A DNA stretch of 17,787 bases from Bacteroidales bacterium (lineage in GTDB: Bacteria > Bacteroidota > Bacteroidia > Bacteroidales > WCHB1-69), in the NCBI GenBank assembly GCA_028683685.1, contig JAQUHH010000013.1, positions 1-17,787 on the forward strand. Direction: 5' to 3'. The position numbers and the translations under genes are program-made. Below, piece after piece: positions 13,139 to 17,787 of this stretch. The notes beneath the pieces were generated by a model, which was given only the letters and a program-made list of their open reading frames with translations, made no database searches and was not told the origin of the DNA. Numbering within the stretch: the first letter of the stretch is position 1; every line of letters starts with the position of its first letter.

Positions 13139-15040
13139 TTATCTGCGACTGCCACCGCTAGAACGAGAGCTGCTTGATGAGCTTGAAGATCTTGATGAAC
13201 CAGACGAGCTAGAAGAACCGGATGACGAACGGCTGCTTGAGGAGCTGGGAGAAGAGTATGTGCTGCGAGAAGGACTTGAGCTGGGAGCTGTGTAGTTGCT
13301 TCTGGGAGTACTACTGGGAGCCGTACGAGTGTTGTTGCGAGATGGACTGCTGCTTGGAGCAGTATAGTTTCCACTAGGTCTTGTGTTCGTTGGCTGAGTT
13401 CTTGTGTTTGTTGGCTGAGTTCTTGTGTTCGTTGGCTGAGTTCTTGTGTTCGTTGGCTGAGTTCTTATGTTTGTTGGTTGAGTTCTTGTGTTTGTTGGCT
13501 GAGTTCTTGTATTCGTTGGTTGAGTATAATTTTGTCTTTGATTATTGCTCGGTTGAGAGTATCTATTGTTTCGTTGTTGAGAATTATTGGGTGCATTATA
13601 TTCTTGGTTTGAACGAGGCGTAGAGACATTATTATTGGGCTGATAGGGTTTCGTGTTCGAGCTTTCTGGTCGATTGTAGACCGGACGACTTTCGGGCGTG
13701 CTGGTTGGAGCAGTATTAGGTCTGTTGTAGTTTGTACGAGTATCTACCGGATTTCTACTTTCATTCATATTATACTTGTAGTGAGCAGGGTTATTGTCGT
13801 TTGTTCTATTTGTATTATATGGTTTTTCGGCAGGAGTTTCAATCACTCTGTTTCTGTTGGAGTTGTCAATATTTCCTGTATTGCTAGGTCTTTCTTGTCT
13901 CTGATTTGTATTTATGTTGGTATTTCTTTCAGCAGGCCTAGTTCTTTCGGTAGGATTAGATCTGTCAATATTAGTAGGTCTTTCAGTTGAGATTCTGTCA
14001 TTTATACCTGATTCTCTTCTGATATTTGTTTCTGCATCTCTTCTAATATCTGTACTTGATTCTCTTCCGATAGTACTTGTTCCAGAGTTGCGTGAGGCAT
14101 TTTCAGAAGAAATATTTGGTTTTATTTCAGTATTTCTACTGTTTTCAATTTTGTTTTTTTCAATTCTGCTGTTTGTAGCTGCATTTCCAGATGCAATGGT
14201 TGCTCTTTCAAATTTTTCTCCAAAACTTGGGCTTATATTGCCAGTAGTTCCGGTATTTAAATTCGAACCTGAAGTTCTGCTTCCGCTACTACCAGCTCCA
14301 TTACTTGCTCCAATCGCAGTTCTGGGTCCGTATGTGTGTGATCTGTTGTTATCTCGGCTGTTATAGTAATAATCAGATGAGTTTCCATATCTTCCGTCTG
14401 CGTAACCATCCCAATATCCATTGTTATATCCGTGGTGGTATCCCGAACCGTATCCCCAACCGTAGTATGGATATCCGTATCCGTAACCGTATCCATAACC
14501 ATATCCGTATCCCCAGCCACCATAGTAATAAGGTCTGTAATAGGATCCACCCCACCACCAATTATAGCCTAAATAAATACTTGTTCCATAAGACCAAGGG
14601 TTGTACGAATACCAATACATGTTTGTATAGTATGGATCGTAGTAGTTCCATGTATAATGTGGGTTGTGGAAACGTCTAATTCTGGAAGAATAATAATAAT
14701 CGTATTGATCATCATAATAATTATTTGTGATATACGTATTTCCAGACTGTGTTGTAGAGTACGTTTCTGTATTATCTTGACCGTATTCTTGGTTTTCTGT
14801 ATAATCTTGATTATAGTTTTGAGTAGTTGAAGAATTGTTCTGTTGGGAAGAACTGTTGTTATAATCTTGATTTTGAGAATGTTGAATAGGTCGCGTTGAT
14901 ACTGTTTCGGTTTGTGTGTATGTTTCACTTTTTGCCGGTGCTGCGGTGAAATAAACATCATCGTATCCGCCCCCAGGCTGGAATACGGTGCAGGAACTTA
15001 AAAAGAATCCTGTTGCTGCAATGAATAAATACTTTTTCAT
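13139..15040 (-). CDS. Low-complexity, repeat-rich surface or periplasmic lipoprotein, function unknown
   Basis: From the ATG at 15038-15040 the product is 633 residues. This start gives a textbook SPII signal (MKKYLFIAATGFFLSSC, Cys17) and has a GGAGG nine bases upstream, unusual for this genome; in-frame starts further up reach into proS. The mature chain is modular. Residues ~35-105 are Gln/Asn/Ser/Thr-rich. A Tyr/Trp/Gly-rich core spans ~106-221, with SRIRRFHNP and YYDPYYTN motifs near 119-140 and a pure Gly-Tyr run at ~177-190. An Asn/Arg/Ser-rich linker follows, then seven TQPTNTR repeats (506-554) and a Ser-rich tail ending GGSRR. No enzymatic domain is visible. The basic, flexible C-terminus could bind anionic polymers; this is speculation. 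Confidence 0.8.
   Translation of the reverse strand: MKKYLFIAATGFFLSSCTVFQPGGGYDDVYFTAAPAKSETYTQTETVSTRPIQHSQNQDYNNSSSQQNNSSTTQNYNQDYTENQEYGQDNTETYSTTQSGNTYITNNYYDDQYDYYYSSRIRRFHNPHYTWNYYDPYYTNMYWYSYNPWSYGTSIYLGYNWWWGGSYYRPYYYGGWGYGYGYGYGYGYGYPYYGWGYGSGYHHGYNNGYWDGYADGRYGNSSDYYYNSRDNNRSHTYGPRTAIGASNGAGSSGSRTSGSNLNTGTTGNISPSFGEKFERATIASGNAATNSRIEKNKIENSRNTEIKPNISSENASRNSGTSTIGRESSTDIRRDAETNIRRESGINDRISTERPTNIDRSNPTERTRPAERNTNINTNQRQERPSNTGNIDNSNRNRVIETPAEKPYNTNRTNDNNPAHYKYNMNESRNPVDTRTNYNRPNTAPTSTPESRPVYNRPESSNTKPYQPNNNVSTPRSNQEYNAPNNSQQRNNRYSQPSNNQRQNYTQPTNTRTQPTNTRTQPTNIRTQPTNTRTQPTNTRTQPTNTRTQPTNTRPSGNYTAPSSSPSRNNTRTAPSSTPRSNYTAPSSSPSRSTYSSPSSSSSRSSSGSSSSSGSSRSSSSSSSSRSSGGSRR
13379..13525 (-). 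repeat. Seven tandem 21-bp units encoding TQPTNTR
   Basis: Seven contiguous in-frame 21-bp units occupy 147 bp inside the lipoprotein gene. All but one encode exactly TQPTNTR; the third has Ile for the second-last Thr. Most nucleotide differences between units are synonymous (AAC/AAT, ACG/ACA, CAG/CAA), so the peptide has been kept while the DNA has drifted. Confidence 0.95.
14468..14521 (-). repeat. Imperfect hexamer repeat encoding a Gly-Tyr run
   Basis: The stretch encodes alternating Gly and Tyr (GYGYGYGYGYGYGY after GGW) using varied codons (GGT, GGA, GGG with TAT, TAC). It belongs to the aromatic core of the lipoprotein. Confidence 0.8.
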
Positions 15041-15088
15041 GACTTTGCCCTCCATCGTTTCGTTTATTATTTGTATAATTTCTTTTAT

Positions 15089-15096
15089 TACTTTTG
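15089..15096 (+). promoter_or_regulatory. Probable -7 box (TACTTTTG) for proS-mazG
   Basis: TACTTTTG fits TAnnTTTG and lies 49 bp before the proS start. TTTG at 15070-15073 is 15 bp upstream, a little closer than usual. The element sits in the 105-bp gap shared with the divergent lipoprotein gene. Confidence 0.45.
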
Positions 15097-15145
15097 CTAA
15101 ATATTTCATTGTATTATTAAAGTAACAAATATCATACCACAAATT

Positions 15146-16621
15146 ATGGCAAAAAATTTCACAAAACGTTCTGACAACTATTCTCAATGGTATAATGAAC
15201 TAGTAATAAAGGCAGATCTTGCCGAAAACTCTGCCGTTCGCGGATGCATGGTGATCAAACCCCATGGTTATTCCATTTGGGAAAAAATGCAAGCAGCTTT
15301 AGATAAAATGTTTAAGGATACAGGTCACGTAAATGCTTATTTTCCTCTTTTCATTCCTAAATCTTTTTTGAGTCGTGAGGCTGCTCACGTGGAAGGCTTT
15401 GCCAAAGAGTGTGCCGTAATTACGCATTATCGTCTAAAAAGTGATCCAAATGGAAAAGGTGTTATTGTTGATCCCGATGCAAAATTAGAAGAGGAATTGA
15501 TTGTTCGACCCACTTCGGAAACTATTATTTGGGATACGTATAGAAAATGGATACAATCATACCGCGATTTACCATTGTTAATCAACCAATGGGCGAATGT
15601 AGTTCGTTGGGAAATGCGGACTCGTTTGTTTCTTCGAACTGCCGAGTTTTTGTGGCAAGAAGGTCATACGGCCCATGCTACCGAAAAAGAAGCCATGGAA
15701 GAGGCACGCAGAATGTTGGACGTCTATTCTACTTTTGCTGAAGAATATATGGCTATGCCTGTTTTAAAAGGAGTAAAAACAGCCAGTGAGCGCTTTGCTG
15801 GAGCGGTAGAAACATTTTGCATTGAAGGACTTATGCAGGATGGAAAAGCATTGCAAGCCGGAACATCACACTTTTTAGGACAAAATTTTGCGAAAGCTTT
15901 TGATGTGAAATTTCTCACCAAAGAAAACCAACAAGAATATGTTTGGGCTACTTCTTGGGGCGTTTCAACTCGTTTGGTAGGTGCATTAATTATGACACAT
16001 TCCGACGATCATGGTTTGGTTTTGCCTCCAAAACTAGCTCCCATTCAGGTAGCTGTGATTCCAATTTTTAAAAATGAAGAAGAGCTGCAACGTATTTCCG
16101 AAAAGATAATACCCATCATTAATGCTTTAAAAGCAAAAGGAATTTCGGTAAAATATGATGACAGAGATACCCAAAAACCAGGTTGGAAGTTTAATGAATA
16201 TGAGTTTAAGGGTGTTCCTGTTCGCCTTGCTGTTGGACCGAGAGATCTAGAAAACAATAGTTTAGAAATTGCTCGCCGCGATGAATTGACAAAAGAAACA
16301 ATTGATTTCGATAAATGTGTTGACTATGTTGAGCAATTATTGGAAGATATTCAATCCAATTTATACAATAAGGCCTTGGATTATAGAACCAAAAATACCG
16401 TTGAAGTCAATACCTGGGACGAATTTGTTCAACGCATAGAGAACGAAGGGGGATTTATTTCTGCACACTGGGACGGCACTGCCGAAACTGAAGAAAAAAT
16501 CAAACAAGAAACCAAAGCCACGATTCGTTGTATACCTCTGGATAATCCACTGGAAGATGGAAAATGTATTTTAACAGGCAATCCATCCAAACAAAGAGTT
16601 TTATTTGCACGTTCGTACTAA
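15146..16621 (+). CDS. proS: Prolyl-tRNA synthetase, short archaeal/eukaryotic-type (type 3)
   Basis: ProS charges tRNA-Pro with proline. At 491 residues it lacks the ~180-residue editing insertion of E. coli-type ProS and instead has the eukaryotic/archaeal-type architecture common in Bacteroidota. Class II motifs are visible: RPTSET (121-126), motif 2 RWEMRTRLFLRTAEFLWQEG (154-173), TSHFLGQNFA (240-249) and motif 3 WGVSTRLVGALI (271-282). The anticodon-binding domain follows from about residue 298 (APIQVAVIPIF), with a C-terminal extension ending in RSY; the terminal Tyr491 is typical of this type. Only 12 bp separate it from mazG, so the two are one operon. Confidence 0.97.
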   Translation: MAKNFTKRSDNYSQWYNELVIKADLAENSAVRGCMVIKPHGYSIWEKMQAALDKMFKDTGHVNAYFPLFIPKSFLSREAAHVEGFAKECAVITHYRLKSDPNGKGVIVDPDAKLEEELIVRPTSETIIWDTYRKWIQSYRDLPLLINQWANVVRWEMRTRLFLRTAEFLWQEGHTAHATEKEAMEEARRMLDVYSTFAEEYMAMPVLKGVKTASERFAGAVETFCIEGLMQDGKALQAGTSHFLGQNFAKAFDVKFLTKENQQEYVWATSWGVSTRLVGALIMTHSDDHGLVLPPKLAPIQVAVIPIFKNEEELQRISEKIIPIINALKAKGISVKYDDRDTQKPGWKFNEYEFKGVPVRLAVGPRDLENNSLEIARRDELTKETIDFDKCVDYVEQLLEDIQSNLYNKALDYRTKNTVEVNTWDEFVQRIENEGGFISAHWDGTAETEEKIKQETKATIRCIPLDNPLEDGKCILTGNPSKQRVLFARSY

Positions 16622-16633
16622 AAATTATATAAA

Positions 16634-17401
16634 ATGAATGATCCAAAACTAACCGCTTTTAAACGCCTGCTCGATATTATGAATGATTTGAGAGCGGCTT
16701 GTCCATGGGACAAAGAGCAAACGTTTGAAAGCTTACGCATATTGACTATTGAAGAGGTGTATGAATTGTCGGATGAGATTATGGATGAAAATCCAGATGG
16801 AATAAAAAAAGAGTTGGGTGATTTAATGCTCCATTTGGTGTTTTATTCCAAAATTGCAGAAGAGAAAGATTATTTTGATGTTGCAGATGTACTTCATTCA
16901 ATTTGTGAAAAACTGATTCGTAGACATCCTCATATATATGGAGATGCTTTAGCCGAAAATCCAGAAGATGTAAAAAACCATTGGGAAAAAATCAAAATGC
17001 GTGAAGGACATCGTTCTGTTTTGTCGGGAGTTCCTCGCCATGTGCCGTCTTTGGTAAAAGCATATCGAATTCAGGAAAAAGCCAGTGGCATCGGTTTTGA
17101 TTGGGATCACCGAAATCAAGTTTGGGAAAAAGTTCTAGAGGAGATGGAAGAGTTTCATGTAGAAGCAGAAGCCAAAAATGGAGAAAAAATGGAAGAGGAA
17201 TTTGGCGATTTGTTGTTTGCTTTGGTAAACTATGCACGCTTTTTAAATATTAATCCAGATGATGCTTTGGAAAAAACAAATCTGAAATTTATCAAACGTT
17301 TTACTTATCTTGAAGAACAAACCAAAGAGGCAAATAAAAAACTGAGCGAAATGACTTTGGATGAAATGAACGTAATTTGGGAAAAATCTAAGAAAATATA
17401 A
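16634..17401 (+). CDS. mazG: Nucleoside triphosphate pyrophosphohydrolase MazG
   Basis: MazG hydrolyses (d)NTPs to monophosphate and pyrophosphate, serving in nucleotide-pool cleaning and (p)ppGpp-linked stress responses. The 255 residues contain both tandem all-alpha MazG domains. The N-terminal one has CPWD (23-26), EEVYE (40-44) and ELGDLMLH (60-67). The C-terminal one has EEMEEF (169-174) and EEEFGDLL (187-194), where the Glu/Asp sets bind Mg2+. The family segment RRHPHIYGD is at 96-104, and YRIQEKASGIGFDWD leads into the second domain. The length matches E. coli MazG. Its place directly behind proS suggests a housekeeping gene, not part of a mazEF-type toxin locus. Confidence 0.96.
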   Translation: MNDPKLTAFKRLLDIMNDLRAACPWDKEQTFESLRILTIEEVYELSDEIMDENPDGIKKELGDLMLHLVFYSKIAEEKDYFDVADVLHSICEKLIRRHPHIYGDALAENPEDVKNHWEKIKMREGHRSVLSGVPRHVPSLVKAYRIQEKASGIGFDWDHRNQVWEKVLEEMEEFHVEAEAKNGEKMEEEFGDLLFALVNYARFLNINPDDALEKTNLKFIKRFTYLEEQTKEANKKLSEMTLDEMNVIWEKSKKI

Positions 17402-17451
17402 AATTAAGGCATGTTTTTTGGAATAAACATTGATTCTAAATAAATAAAATC

Positions 17452-17787
17452 ATGAAAAAACAGACATTATTACTTATTCTAATTGGAGCCATGGTTCTGA
17501 TTTCCTGTGAAAAAGATCCAGTAGACCCTTCGATTGATGATCGGGATAAAATTGTTGGAACGTGGTCGGTGTCTGACCAAACTTTAGCAAAAGCAAATTA
17601 TATAGTGAAGATTTCAAAAGACAACGACAACAGTCGAAAAATTTGGATTTCAAATTTTCATGGTTTACTAGACAATGCTTTTGCCTACTTAAGTGGAAAC
17701 AGCATCGAATTGCCTCAGCAAAATGTGGCGGAATTTGTCATTAAGGGCGATGGAAATATTCAAAACAACCAGCAATTAAAATGGCAA
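17452..17787 (+). CDS. Lipoprotein of unknown function, cut by the right edge
   Basis: The frame is open for 112 codons and runs off the window. It starts with an SPII signal (MKKQTLLLILIGAMVLISC, lipobox LISC, Cys19), followed by an Asp-rich linker (EKDPVDPSIDDRD). A segment starting KIVGTWSVSDQT then resembles the first strand of lipocalin-like domains found in many Bacteroidota lipoproteins (IxGTWxV). The rest is too short to assign. It begins 50 bp after mazG with no terminator or clean TAnnTTTG box between, so read-through from proS-mazG is possible. Confidence 0.7.
   Translation, partial: MKKQTLLLILIGAMVLISCEKDPVDPSIDDRDKIVGTWSVSDQTLAKANYIVKISKDNDNSRKIWISNFHGLLDNAFAYLSGNSIELPQQNVAEFVIKGDGNIQNNQQLKWQ

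Noticed and set aside
13379..13525. Regular 21-bp repeats considered as a CRISPR array
   Set aside because: Units are contiguous with no spacers, stay in frame, and encode a repeated heptapeptide inside a larger gene.
13381..13623. Plus-strand frame with repeated LAEFLC-type peptide
   Set aside because: It is the reverse reading of the heptapeptide repeat; the minus-strand frame has a signal peptide, full length and silent variation, this one has none.
13117..15187. Alternative frames and a longer N-terminus around the repeat-rich lipoprotein
   Set aside because: The longer start would overlap the proS coding region on the other strand and bury the lipoprotein signal; other minus-strand frames here are low-complexity shadows.
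16634..17401. MazG considered as part of a mazEF toxin-antitoxin locus
   Set aside because: No mazE- or mazF-like gene is present; the gene is coupled to proS and has both canonical MazG domains.

Overview
The window looks like a chromosomal segment of an AT-rich member of the Bacteroidota, probably Bacteroidia or a relative. The support is Bacteroidota-type promoters (TAnnTTTG -7 boxes, sometimes with TTG about 20 bp upstream), almost no Shine-Dalgarno sequences, several short SPII lipoproteins, a FadL-like outer membrane protein of a form common in this phylum, and a short archaeal/eukaryotic-type ProS. I cannot name a genus.

Left end (1-600): the N-terminal part of a probable type IIG restriction-modification enzyme runs off the left edge on the minus strand. 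A perfect 11-bp tandem repeat separates it from a tRNA-Asn(GTT) that has its own promoter and terminator. This arrangement could be one end of a tRNA-linked island, but no integrase is visible.

Plus-strand block (600-5186): a PfkB-family (adenosine-kinase-like) sugar/nucleoside kinase abuts crcB (fluoride channel), and asnB (glutamine-dependent asparagine synthetase) follows. Next is a Fic-family AMP transferase whose promoter is covered by a phased array of 11-bp operator half-sites.

Middle (5200-9960): Fe-type superoxide dismutase (minus) is divergent from a 63-residue acidic lipoprotein (plus). That lipoprotein gene converges on ilvE (branched-chain aminotransferase, minus) across a shared bidirectional terminator. 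Beyond ilvE, both on the minus strand, are an unrecognised lipoprotein and an exported S41 peptidase of the tricorn/IRBP-like type.

Envelope block (9960-15040, minus): a strongly low-complexity lipoprotein (Tyr/Gly-rich core, seven TQPTNTR repeats, Ser-rich tail), a FadL/OmpP1-like outer-membrane barrel, then DacB (PBP4, peptidoglycan carboxypeptidase/endopeptidase).

Right end (15146-17787, plus): proS and mazG form a tight housekeeping pair, followed by the start of another lipoprotein cut by the window edge.

Most of the window is ordinary chromosome. The parts most worth a second look are the Fic operator array, the repeat-built lipoprotein next to the barrel gene, and the restriction gene beside the tRNA.
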